This document shows positions 1-5,154 of a stretch of 5,154 bases of DNA, piece by piece. Origin of the DNA: Burkholderiales bacterium. Its GTDB lineage: Bacteria; Pseudomonadota; Gammaproteobacteria; Burkholderiales; Burkholderiaceae. Numbering within the stretch: position 1 is the first letter of the stretch; each line of letters starts with the position of its first letter. The stretch lies in contig CAHJWV010000262.1 of assembly GCA_903643055.1 (NCBI GenBank), positions 1 through 5,154 of the forward strand, given 5' to 3'. Position numbers and translations under genes: made by a program. A model generated the notes under the pieces. The model saw only the letters and a list, made by a program, of their open reading frames with translations, was not told where the DNA came from and did not search any database.

Positions 1-232
1 GCCCGGCGCTGGCAATGACCGCACCTTGCGCATCTTTGCTTATGTAGACGCCGGCAATGTGTGGGGTGATGACAAGCTGACGATCCCGGATCCGCTGCGG
101 GTATCGGCAGGTCTTGGATTGAGCTGGGTCTCGCCGGTCGGGCCGCTGAAGCTCAGCTATGGCACGCCCATCAAGTACACCTCGCAAGATAGAATTCAAC
201 GTTTGCAATTCCAGATCGGGACCGCGTTCTAA
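1..232 (+). CDS. bamA: BamA (outer membrane protein assembly factor), C-terminal fragment
   Basis: This is the 3' end of a gene that starts outside the window; the reading frame is open from base 2 and ends at TAA 230-232, giving 76 visible residues. BamA is the outer-membrane beta-barrel core of the BAM complex, which folds and inserts other barrel proteins. The visible part is the last strands of the barrel. It contains FAYVDAGNVWG, then the GLSWVSPVGPLKLSYGTPI stretch typical of the penultimate strands, and it ends in LQFQIGTAF. That end is a classic C-terminal beta-signal with a terminal phenylalanine. The skp, lpxD, fabZ, lpxA and lpxB genes downstream match the usual bamA context. The stop shares one base with the skp start (TAATG), which suggests translational coupling. 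A TamA or other Omp85 protein is the only realistic alternative, and the neighbours argue against it. Confidence 0.95.
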   Translation, partial: PGAGNDRTLRIFAYVDAGNVWGDDKLTIPDPLRVSAGLGLSWVSPVGPLKLSYGTPIKYTSQDRIQRLQFQIGTAF

Positions 233-747
233 TGAACACCTCATTCTTGAAATCGGTGCTGTCGGCCTCTTGCCTGGCTGTCGCTGCGTTGAGCGTGCAG
301 GCGCAAGACCTGAAGATCGGCTATGTCAACAGCGACCGCGTGCTGCGCGATGCACTGCCGGCGCAAGCGGCGCAATCGAAGATCGAAGCCGAGTTCAGCA
401 AGCGTGACAAAGACCTGGCCGAGCTGGGCGCCCGGCTGAAGGCTGCTGCAGACAAGCTGGAGAAAGATGCGCCGACCTTGGCCGAGTCTGAGCGGGCGCG
501 CCGCCAACGCGAATTGGTCGATCAGGACCGGGAAATTCAGCGCAAGCGTCGCGAATTCCAGGAAGACCTGAACCAGCGCAAGAACGAAGAGCTGGCGGCT
601 GTCGTTGACCGTGCCAACAAGGTCATCAAGCAGATCTTCGACCAGGAGAAATACGATCTGATCATTCAGGAAGTGATTTTTGCCGGTCCGCGCATCGACA
701 TCACCGACAAGGTGATCAAGGCGCTGAACGCCCAAGGTGGCAAGTGA
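232..747 (+). CDS. skp: Skp/OmpH family periplasmic chaperone
   Basis: Skp is a trimeric periplasmic chaperone that holds unfolded outer-membrane proteins on their way to the BAM complex. The product is 171 residues (E. coli Skp has 161). Residues 1-24 form a Sec signal peptide: Lys7, a hydrophobic core, and a VQA|Q cleavage site after Ala24. The mature protein opens with [14 protein letters not shown], the first strand of the trimerisation body. Residues about 50-136 are highly charged (Lys/Arg/Glu/Gln-rich) and should form the two helical coiled-coil tentacles. The body closes with [19 protein letters not shown] and a last helix. The ATG at 232 overlaps the bamA stop by one base. A weak GGGA lies at 218-221, inside the bamA coding sequence. 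The position directly after bamA and before lpxD is the standard one. The chaperone role is family knowledge. Confidence 0.94.
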   Translation: MNTSFLKSVLSASCLAVAALSVQAQDLKIGYVNSDRVLRDALPAQAAQSKIEAEFSKRDKDLAELGARLKAAADKLEKDAPTLAESERARRQRELVDQDREIQRKRREFQEDLNQRKNEELAAVVDRANKVIKQIFDQEKYDLIIQEVIFAGPRIDITDKVIKALNAQGGK

Positions 748-751
748 TCCG

Positions 752-1777
752 GTGGACATCACGCTGGGTGACATCGCCGCGCATCTCGGCGGCGAACTGA
801 TCGGAGATCCGGGCCAGACGATCTCTCGCATCGGCCCGTTGGAAGGCGCAACGCCCGCAACGATCTCCTTTCTTTCCAATCCGCGTTATCAATCGCAGCT
901 GGCCGAATCCGAAGCCGGCTGCGTGATCGTCTCGCCGGCCATGCGCGAGGTGGCCGTGGCTCGCGGTGCGGCGTTGGTGCTGCCCGATCCTTATCTCGGT
1001 TTCGCCAAGCTCACCCAATGGTGGGCAAAGCGGCACCGTGTGGCGCCGCCGGTCGGCATCCATTCCAGCGCCCTGGTTGACCCGAGCGCCGAGATCGACC
1101 CGAGCGCAAGCATCGGGCCTTTGGTCGTGATCGAGGCCGGCGCGCGCATTGCCGCAGGCGTGGTGCTGGGCGCACACAGCTTCATCGGCGCCGGTGCCCG
1201 CATCGGCGAGCAGACACGCTTTGCCGCCCATGTGAGTTTCCATCACGATTGCAGCATCGGGGCGCGTGGTTTGATCCACAGTGGGGCGGTGATCGGGGCC
1301 GATGGCTTCGGCTTCGCGCCAACGCAAGGCCGCTACGAAAAGATCGAACAACTGGGCGCCGTGCGCATTGGTGATGACGTCGAAATCGGCGCGAATACCT
1401 GCATCGACCGCGGTGCGCTCGATGACACGGTCATCGACAACGGCGTCAAGCTCGACAACCTGATCCAGATCGCCCACAACGTGCGCATCGGTGAACACAC
1501 TGCCATTGCCGCGTGCACCGGCATCGCCGGCAGTGCGGTCATCGGCCCGCGTTGCACGATCGGTGGTGCGGCCAACATCAACGGGCACATCCGGCTTGTC
1601 GAAGGCGTCCATGTCTCGGCGGTAAGCATGGTGTCGCATTCGCTGCTGAAACCCGGCCATTACACCGGCTTCTTCCCCCTCGATGACAACGCGTCATGGG
1701 AAAAGAACGCCGCCACCTTGCGCAACCTGCATGCCTTGCGGCAACGGGTGCGTGAGCTCGAGAAAAAATCAAACTGA
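752..1777 (+). CDS. lpxD: LpxD, UDP-3-O-(3-hydroxyacyl)glucosamine N-acyltransferase
   Basis: LpxD transfers a 3-hydroxyacyl chain from ACP to the 2-amino group of UDP-3-O-acyl-glucosamine, the third step of lipid A synthesis, in the cytoplasm. I prefer the GTG at 752. It gives 341 residues, the length of E. coli LpxD, and begins [16 protein letters not shown], in register with family N-termini. AAGGTGG at 734-740 could serve as its ribosome site. A GTG at 737 would add five residues and overlap skp by 11 bases. The N-terminal uridine-binding domain includes FLSNPRY (Phe40, Tyr46). From about residue 105 a left-handed beta-helix of hexapeptide repeats follows, then a C-terminal helix ([17 protein letters not shown]). 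The catalytic histidine is His242 in QIAHNVRIG, equivalent to E. coli His239; NGH near the end of the helix domain is also kept. The position equivalent to E. coli Met292 is Ser295. Confidence 0.96.
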   Translation: MDITLGDIAAHLGGELIGDPGQTISRIGPLEGATPATISFLSNPRYQSQLAESEAGCVIVSPAMREVAVARGAALVLPDPYLGFAKLTQWWAKRHRVAPPVGIHSSALVDPSAEIDPSASIGPLVVIEAGARIAAGVVLGAHSFIGAGARIGEQTRFAAHVSFHHDCSIGARGLIHSGAVIGADGFGFAPTQGRYEKIEQLGAVRIGDDVEIGANTCIDRGALDDTVIDNGVKLDNLIQIAHNVRIGEHTAIAACTGIAGSAVIGPRCTIGGAANINGHIRLVEGVHVSAVSMVSHSLLKPGHYTGFFPLDDNASWEKNAATLRNLHALRQRVRELEKKSN

Positions 1778-1778
1778 C

Positions 1779-2219
1779 ATGATGGACATTCACCGCATCC
1801 TGAAGAAGATCCCGCACCGATATCCGATCCTGCTGGTCGATCGTGTGCTGTCGCTGGAGAAGGGCAAGCGAATCACGGCGCTCAAGAATGTCAGCATCAA
1901 CGAGCCCTTCTTCGTTGGCCACTTCCCGCACCGGCCGGTGATGCCGGGCGTGCTGATGCTCGAGGCGATGGCGCAGACGGCTGCCATCCTGGCCCTGGAG
2001 TCGCTCGAGATGGAACTCGACGAGAACACGGTGTTCTATTTCGCCGGCATCGACGGCGCTCGCTTCAAGCGGCCGGTCGAGCCGGGCGATCAACTCGTCA
2101 TGAACGTGACGATGGACCGCATGAAGGCCAGCGTCTGCAAATTCACGGCGACGGGCGAAGTGGCTGGCGAGATCGCTGTCGAGGCACAACTCACCTGCGC
2201 GATGCGTCGCATCAGCTGA
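1779..2219 (+). CDS. fabZ: FabZ, (3R)-hydroxyacyl-ACP dehydratase
   Basis: FabZ dehydrates (3R)-hydroxyacyl-ACP to trans-2-enoyl-ACP in type II fatty acid elongation, acting in the cytoplasm on the same hydroxyacyl-ACP pool that LpxA and LpxD use. The product is 146 residues (E. coli 151) with a single hot-dog fold. The start is ATG 1779, one base after the lpxD stop; a second ATG follows at once at 1782, so the N-terminus is uncertain by one residue. The frame is open further upstream, but that part lies inside lpxD and does not resemble FabZ. Diagnostic motifs are [12 protein letters not shown] (12-23), [10 protein letters not shown] with catalytic His48, and [12 protein letters not shown] with catalytic Glu62. 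The His-Glu spacing equals that of E. coli His54/Glu68. YYF-like [15 protein letters not shown] and PGDQL follow. No strong Shine-Dalgarno is visible, which suggests coupling to lpxD. FabA is unlikely: it is longer and is not found in this context. Confidence 0.96.
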   Translation: MMDIHRILKKIPHRYPILLVDRVLSLEKGKRITALKNVSINEPFFVGHFPHRPVMPGVLMLEAMAQTAAILALESLEMELDENTVFYFAGIDGARFKRPVEPGDQLVMNVTMDRMKASVCKFTATGEVAGEIAVEAQLTCAMRRIS

Positions 2220-2224
2220 CATTC

Positions 2225-2228
2225 GGAG
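2225..2228 (+). promoter_or_regulatory. Likely ribosome binding site of lpxA
   Basis: GGAG lies seven bases before the lpxA ATG at 2236, within the 16-base gap after the fabZ stop. It is the clearest Shine-Dalgarno-like element at any gene junction in this window, and it supports the ATG at 2236 as the lpxA start. Confidence 0.6.
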
Positions 2229-2235
2229 CGTCGCG

Positions 2236-3024
2236 ATGGCAAGCATCCATGCAACGGCGATCATCGATCCTCAAGCCCAACTCGCGGCGGGCGTATCGGT
2301 TGGTCCTTATGCGGTCATCGGGCCGCAGGTGTCGATTGGCGAAGGCACCACGATCGGCGCTCATTGCGTGATCGAGGGCCGCACGACTATCGGCCGCGAC
2401 AACCGCATCTTCCAGTTCAATTCGATCGGTGCCGTGCCTCAGGACATGAGCTATGGCGGCGAGCCCACCGAGCTGGTGATCGGAGACCGCAACACGATCC
2501 GCGAGTTCTGCACGATCAACCTGGGTACGCTCAAGGAGGAGGGCATCACGCGCATCGGCAGCGACAACTGGATCATGGCTTACGTGCACGTCGCCCATGA
2601 TGTGCGCATCGGCAATCACACGGTGCTGGCCAACAACGCGACCTTCGCCGGCCATGTGCACGTGGGCGACTGGGCGACCGTCGGTGGCCTGAGCGGCGTC
2701 CATCAATATGTGCACATCGGCGCACACGCGATGATCGGCTTCCAGGGGCATGTGGCCCAAGACGTACCGCCCTACATGACGGTCGACGGCAACCCGCTGG
2801 CGGTGCGCGCGGTCAACCTGGTTGGCCTGCGCCGCCGCGATTTCTCCAACGAGCGGCTGGGCATCATCAAACAGATGCACAAGCTGATCTACCGCGAATC
2901 GCTGCCGCTGGAGCAGGCCGTCACGCAGATCGGCGCACTGCGCGGCCAGTCGGAGGCTTCCGATGCCGACGTGCAGCTGATGCTTGATTTCCTCGCATCC
3001 GCCACGCGCGGCATCGTTCGCTAA
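2236..3024 (+). CDS. lpxA: LpxA, acyl-ACP--UDP-N-acetylglucosamine O-acyltransferase
   Basis: LpxA performs the first committed chemistry of lipid A synthesis, adding a 3-hydroxyacyl chain from ACP to the 3-OH of UDP-GlcNAc. It is a cytoplasmic homotrimer. The product has 262 residues, the same as E. coli. Residues 1 to about 185 are hexapeptide repeats of a left-handed beta-helix; the rest is the C-terminal helical domain ending [10 protein letters not shown]. The catalytic base is His121 in [10 protein letters not shown] (E. coli His125). His118, His140 and His156 match E. coli His122, His144 and His160, and QD at 69-70 matches Gln73-Asp74. Differences from E. coli are Ser72 for Lys76, Phe169 for the chain-length residue Gly173, and Val196 for Glu200. 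NLGT and [10 protein letters not shown] are betaproteobacterial-looking. The ATG at 2236 has a GGAG site. The gene follows fabZ by 16 bases and is followed by lpxB after three. Confidence 0.97.
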   Translation: MASIHATAIIDPQAQLAAGVSVGPYAVIGPQVSIGEGTTIGAHCVIEGRTTIGRDNRIFQFNSIGAVPQDMSYGGEPTELVIGDRNTIREFCTINLGTLKEEGITRIGSDNWIMAYVHVAHDVRIGNHTVLANNATFAGHVHVGDWATVGGLSGVHQYVHIGAHAMIGFQGHVAQDVPPYMTVDGNPLAVRAVNLVGLRRRDFSNERLGIIKQMHKLIYRESLPLEQAVTQIGALRGQSEASDADVQLMLDFLASATRGIVR

Positions 3025-3027
3025 GCC

Positions 3028-4182
3028 GTGCCTGGCATGCAGCCATTGGCTTGGCGGCTGGGCATGGTCGCTGGCGAAGCTTCGGGTGACCTGCTCGCCA
3101 GTTTGCTGCTGGGTGGCCTGAAAGCGCGCTGGCCTGATCTGCACGCGGCCGGCATCGGCGGCCCGAAGATGATGGCGCGGGGCTTCGACACGTGGTGGCC
3201 GCAAGAAAAGCTGGCGGTCAGCGGCTATGTCGAGGTGCTGCGCCACTACCGCGAGCTGTCAGGGATTCGCACGGCCTTGGGCGATCGCCTGCTCAGTGAG
3301 CGGCCCGATGTCTTCATCGGCGTCGACGCTCCAGACTTCAATCTCGGTCTGGAGTCGCGCCTGAAAGCACAGGGTGTCAAGACCGTCCATTTCATCAGCC
3401 CGTCGATCTGGGCCTGGCGGGGCGGGCGCATCGAGAAGATCCGCGCGGCCGCCGATCATGTGCTGTGCGTCTTCCCGTTCGAACCGGCGATCTACGCCCG
3501 GCACGGCATTGGCGCCAGTTATGTCGGCCACCCGCTGGCCGATGCGATTCCGCTGGAAGCGCCGCGTGCGGCCAGCCGCGCAGCGCTCGGTATCTCGCCC
3601 GACGAACAGGTCGTTGCGCTGTTGCCGGGCAGCCGCCGCTCCGAGATCCGCTACATTGCGCCGCGCCTGCTCGCGGCTGCGGCCGAGATGGCCCGCCAGC
3701 GGCCGGGTCTGCGCTTCATCTTGCCGGTGGTGCCGAGCCTGTTGCCGCTGATCGAGCCGATGTTGGCCCTGTTTGCGCCTTCCACACGCATCGAGTTATT
3801 GATCGGGCGATCACACGAAGCCTTGGCCGCTTGCGATGTCACGCTGATCGCCAGCGGCACCGCGACCTTGGAGGCTGCGCTGTTCAAGCGTCCAATGGTG
3901 GTGACCTACGTGCTGAACTGGATCAACTGGCAGATGATGAAACGCATGGCCTACCAGCCTTGGGTGGCGCTGCCCAACATCCTGCTCGGCGAGATGGCGG
4001 TGCCCGAACTCTTGCAGCACGATGCGACGGCGCAGAAACTCGCCGCGGCCGCTTTTGAATGGCTGGACAACCCGGCCGCCTGCGCTGCACTTGGCCAGCG
4101 CTTTGAATCGCTTCATCACCAACTCCGTCGCAACACTGCTCAAGCCGCTACCGATGCCATCGAGAAAATCCTCCGCGCCTAA
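3028..4182 (+). CDS. lpxB: LpxB, lipid-A-disaccharide synthase
   Basis: LpxB is a peripheral inner-membrane glycosyltransferase (family GT19). It joins UDP-diacylglucosamine and lipid X into the beta-1',6-linked disaccharide precursor of lipid A. From GTG 3028 the protein has 384 residues (E. coli 382). An in-frame ATG at 3037 would give 381 and cannot be excluded, since neither has a convincing Shine-Dalgarno. The N-terminal glycine-rich motif VAGEASGD is at 14-21. GVDAPDFN at 98-105 contains the conserved Asp100 (E. coli Asp98 region). SPSIWAWR is at 124-131 and LLPGSRRSE at 198-206. ASGTATLEA at 275-283, with Glu282, belongs to the nucleotide-sugar site, followed by MVVTYVLN and the ALPNILLGE block. 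The gene starts three bases after the lpxA stop, and its 3' end overlaps the likely rnhB start by 29 bases. No missing motifs or frameshift were found. Confidence 0.96.
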   Translation: MPGMQPLAWRLGMVAGEASGDLLASLLLGGLKARWPDLHAAGIGGPKMMARGFDTWWPQEKLAVSGYVEVLRHYRELSGIRTALGDRLLSERPDVFIGVDAPDFNLGLESRLKAQGVKTVHFISPSIWAWRGGRIEKIRAAADHVLCVFPFEPAIYARHGIGASYVGHPLADAIPLEAPRAASRAALGISPDEQVVALLPGSRRSEIRYIAPRLLAAAAEMARQRPGLRFILPVVPSLLPLIEPMLALFAPSTRIELLIGRSHEALAACDVTLIASGTATLEAALFKRPMVVTYVLNWINWQMMKRMAYQPWVALPNILLGEMAVPELLQHDATAQKLAAAAFEWLDNPAACAALGQRFESLHHQLRRNTAQAATDAIEKILRA

Positions 4183-4774
4183 GCAGTTGGGCCTTCATTT
4201 CGACGTCACCGGCCTGGTGGCAGGTGTGGACGAAGCCGGGCGCGGCCCGCTGGCCGGCCCCGTGGTCGCGGCCGCGGTGATCCTCGACGACCTGCAGCCG
4301 ATCAAAGGCCTGAACGACTCGAAGAAACTCTCGCCCGCCATCCGGGAACGTCTCTTCGATGAGATTCGCGCGAAGGCGCTGTGCTGCTCGATCGCCGAAG
4401 CCAGCGTTGATGAGATCGATACCCTGAACATCCTGCAGGCGACGATGCTCGCGATGCGTCGCGCGGTCGAAGGCCTGCGCCTGAAGCCGATCAAGGTGCT
4501 GGTCGATGGCAACCGCCTGCCGGTGCTGAAGATCGCTGCCGAAGCCATCGTGCAGGGCGATGCGCTGGTGCAAGCCATTTCGGCCGCGTCGATCCTGGCC
4601 AAGGTACACCGCGATCGCCTGTGTCTGAGCTTGCATGAACAGCATCCGCAATACGGCTTTGACGGCCACAAGGGCTACCCGACGCCGGAGCATCTGGCGG
4701 CTTTGCGTGAGCATGGCGCCTGCGTACATCACCGCCGCTCGTTCGCGCCGGTGCGCAACGTGCTGTCGGCCTGA
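4154..4774 (+). CDS. rnhB: Ribonuclease HII
   Basis: RNase HII cuts the RNA strand of RNA-DNA hybrids and incises at single ribonucleotides in DNA, starting ribonucleotide excision repair in the cytoplasm. From ATG 4154 the product is 206 residues (E. coli 198). The open frame extends upstream, but that part is lpxB in another frame and unlike RNase HII. A TTG at 4187, just past the lpxB stop, would give 195 residues. The metal-binding DEDD set is complete: Asp26 and Glu27 in [15 protein letters not shown], Asp118 in VLVDGNRLP and Asp136 in VQGDALV. Spacing is identical to E. coli Asp16/Glu17/Asp108/Asp126. [35 protein letters not shown] and [15 protein letters not shown] are further family motifs. 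The first residues ([10 protein letters not shown]) are poorly conserved. rnhB after lpxB is a common proteobacterial order. Confidence 0.95.
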   Translation: MPSRKSSAPKQLGLHFDVTGLVAGVDEAGRGPLAGPVVAAAVILDDLQPIKGLNDSKKLSPAIRERLFDEIRAKALCCSIAEASVDEIDTLNILQATMLAMRRAVEGLRLKPIKVLVDGNRLPVLKIAAEAIVQGDALVQAISAASILAKVHRDRLCLSLHEQHPQYGFDGHKGYPTPEHLAALREHGACVHHRRSFAPVRNVLSA

Positions 4775-4788
4775 CGGCTTGCTGCCGT
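4774..4788 (+). repeat. Short inverted repeat between rnhB and the methyltransferase gene
   Basis: ACGGC (4774-4778) and GCCGT (4784-4788) are perfect inverted copies separated by five bases, TTGCT. They begin on the last base of the rnhB stop and end just before the ATG at 4790. No T-run follows, so this is not a canonical intrinsic terminator. The five-base stem may be chance; if formed, it would cover the space where a ribosome binding site should be. Confidence 0.3.
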
Positions 4789-4789
4789 G

Positions 4790-5154
4790 ATGAATGCGCG
4801 CATCGTCAAAGCGATCAGCTCGCGCGACAACGCCTTGCTCGTCAAGCTGCGCAAGCTGGCCGGTGACCCCGGCGCCTATCGCAAGGCGGGAGAGGTCTGG
4901 ATCGAAGGCGATCACCTGTGCACTGCGTATGTGTTGCGCCAAGGTGTGGTGCCTCAGGCGGTGATCACCGAAGAGGCTTGGGAGCTGCCGAGGTTCAGGG
5001 TGCTGGCGCAATCGGCCGCAGCGGTAGCGATCATTCCGGCTGCGTTGATGGCTGGCGTCAGCAGCCTCGAATCGCCCGCGCCGCTGGGCTTCGTGTTGCC
5101 CTGGTCCGGCGCCGGTGAGCTTCAGCCCGACCAACCCACCGTGGTGCTCGATCG
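4790..5154 (+). CDS. TrmH/SpoU-family RNA 2'-O-methyltransferase, N-terminal part
   Basis: The gene runs off the window; 121 codons and two bases are visible. ATG 4790 starts the protein, 15 bases after the rnhB stop, and an adjacent in-frame GTG at 4787 is possible. The visible protein opens with IVKAISSRDNALLVKLRKLA (5-24), as in TrmH/RlmB-like proteins. A SpoU substrate-binding domain follows at about 33-105. It has VWIEGDHLC (36-44), QAVITEEAW (56-64) and MAGVSSLESPAPLGFVLP (87-104). The sequence ends at TVVLD (117-121), the first strand of the SPOUT knotted methyltransferase domain, so the S-adenosylmethionine-binding motifs are not seen. Family members of this type use S-adenosylmethionine to 2'-O-methylate rRNA or tRNA. 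The exact target cannot be read from this part, so no symbol is given. Placement after rnhB is, from memory, common in Burkholderiales. Confidence 0.85.
   Translation, partial: MNARIVKAISSRDNALLVKLRKLAGDPGAYRKAGEVWIEGDHLCTAYVLRQGVVPQAVITEEAWELPRFRVLAQSAAAVAIIPAALMAGVSSLESPAPLGFVLPWSGAGELQPDQPTVVLD

Noticed and set aside
262..312. Possible lipobox cysteine in the Skp signal peptide (Cys14)
   Set aside because: The residues before Cys14 (Ser-Ala-Ser) do not fit a lipobox, and a good signal peptidase I site (VQA|Q) lies ten residues further on.
716..1660. Long minus-strand open frame (314 codons) opposite lpxD
   Set aside because: It mirrors a strongly supported lpxD gene in GC-rich DNA. Its translation is rich in Asp, Arg, Ala and His with no recognisable domain, as expected of an antisense shadow of hexapeptide repeats.
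1683..1778. Possible N-terminal extension of FabZ
   Set aside because: The frame is open, but this stretch is lpxD coding sequence and its translation (Cys/Pro/Arg-rich) does not resemble FabZ. ATG 1779 gives the normal length.
2212..3246. Long minus-strand open frame (344 codons) opposite lpxA
   Set aside because: Same reasoning: it covers all of lpxA and the start of lpxB on the opposite strand, has a low-complexity Asp/His/Arg/Ala composition, and has no family motif or ribosome site.
3374..4058. Additional + strand open frames inside lpxB
   Set aside because: They are Arg/Ala/Cys-rich out-of-frame readings of lpxB with no motifs.
4774..4800. Intrinsic terminator after rnhB
   Set aside because: The inverted repeat has only a five-base stem, is not followed by a T-run, and the next gene starts two bases later.
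4148..5134. Long minus-strand open frame (328 codons) opposite rnhB and the methyltransferase gene
   Set aside because: It spans two well-supported + strand genes and their gap, and its translation resembles no protein family I recognise; a compositional shadow.
1..5154. Novel accessory or defence system, mobile element, CRISPR array or RNA gene
   Set aside because: The window is filled end to end by conserved housekeeping genes in the standard order, with no gap above 16 bases and no repeat array, transposase, integrase or tRNA-like sequence noticed.

Overview
The window is a chromosomal, GC-rich segment (roughly 60-65% GC by eye) in which every gene lies on the + strand. It carries the conserved proteobacterial outer-membrane biogenesis cluster bamA-skp-lpxD-fabZ-lpxA-lpxB-rnhB, followed by a TrmH/SpoU-family RNA methyltransferase. 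The protein features point to a betaproteobacterium, probably order Burkholderiales. These are the FabZ N-terminus (MMDIHRIL), the LpxA block with NLGT and [10 protein letters not shown], and a SpoU-type methyltransferase directly after rnhB. The genus cannot be fixed from the sequence alone.

Layout: 1-232 is the C-terminal end of BamA, including its terminal-Phe beta-signal. 232-747 is Skp/OmpH, a periplasmic chaperone with a signal peptide. 752-1777 is lpxD (a GTG at 737 is the alternative start). 1779-2219 is fabZ, 2236-3024 lpxA, 3028-4182 lpxB and 4154-4774 rnhB. From 4790 to the window end lies the N-terminal part of the methyltransferase, cut off where its SPOUT domain begins. No intergenic gap exceeds 16 bases and two or three junctions overlap. 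No promoter or terminator is visible, so the genes look like the inside of one long transcript with translational coupling.

How the genes work together: BamA and Skp deliver and insert outer-membrane beta-barrel proteins. LpxA, LpxD and LpxB carry out three early lipid A steps: O-acylation of UDP-GlcNAc, N-acylation, and disaccharide formation. LpxC is not in this window. FabZ dehydrates 3-hydroxyacyl-ACP and so competes with LpxA and LpxD for the same acyl donors. rnhB and the methyltransferase are RNA-processing passengers at the 3' end.

All genes look intact apart from the two cut by the window edges. I see no mobile element, CRISPR array, RNA gene or undescribed system. The most useful observations concern LpxA and LpxD residues at known acyl-chain 'ruler' and substrate-contact positions that differ from E. 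coli and bear on lipid A structure.
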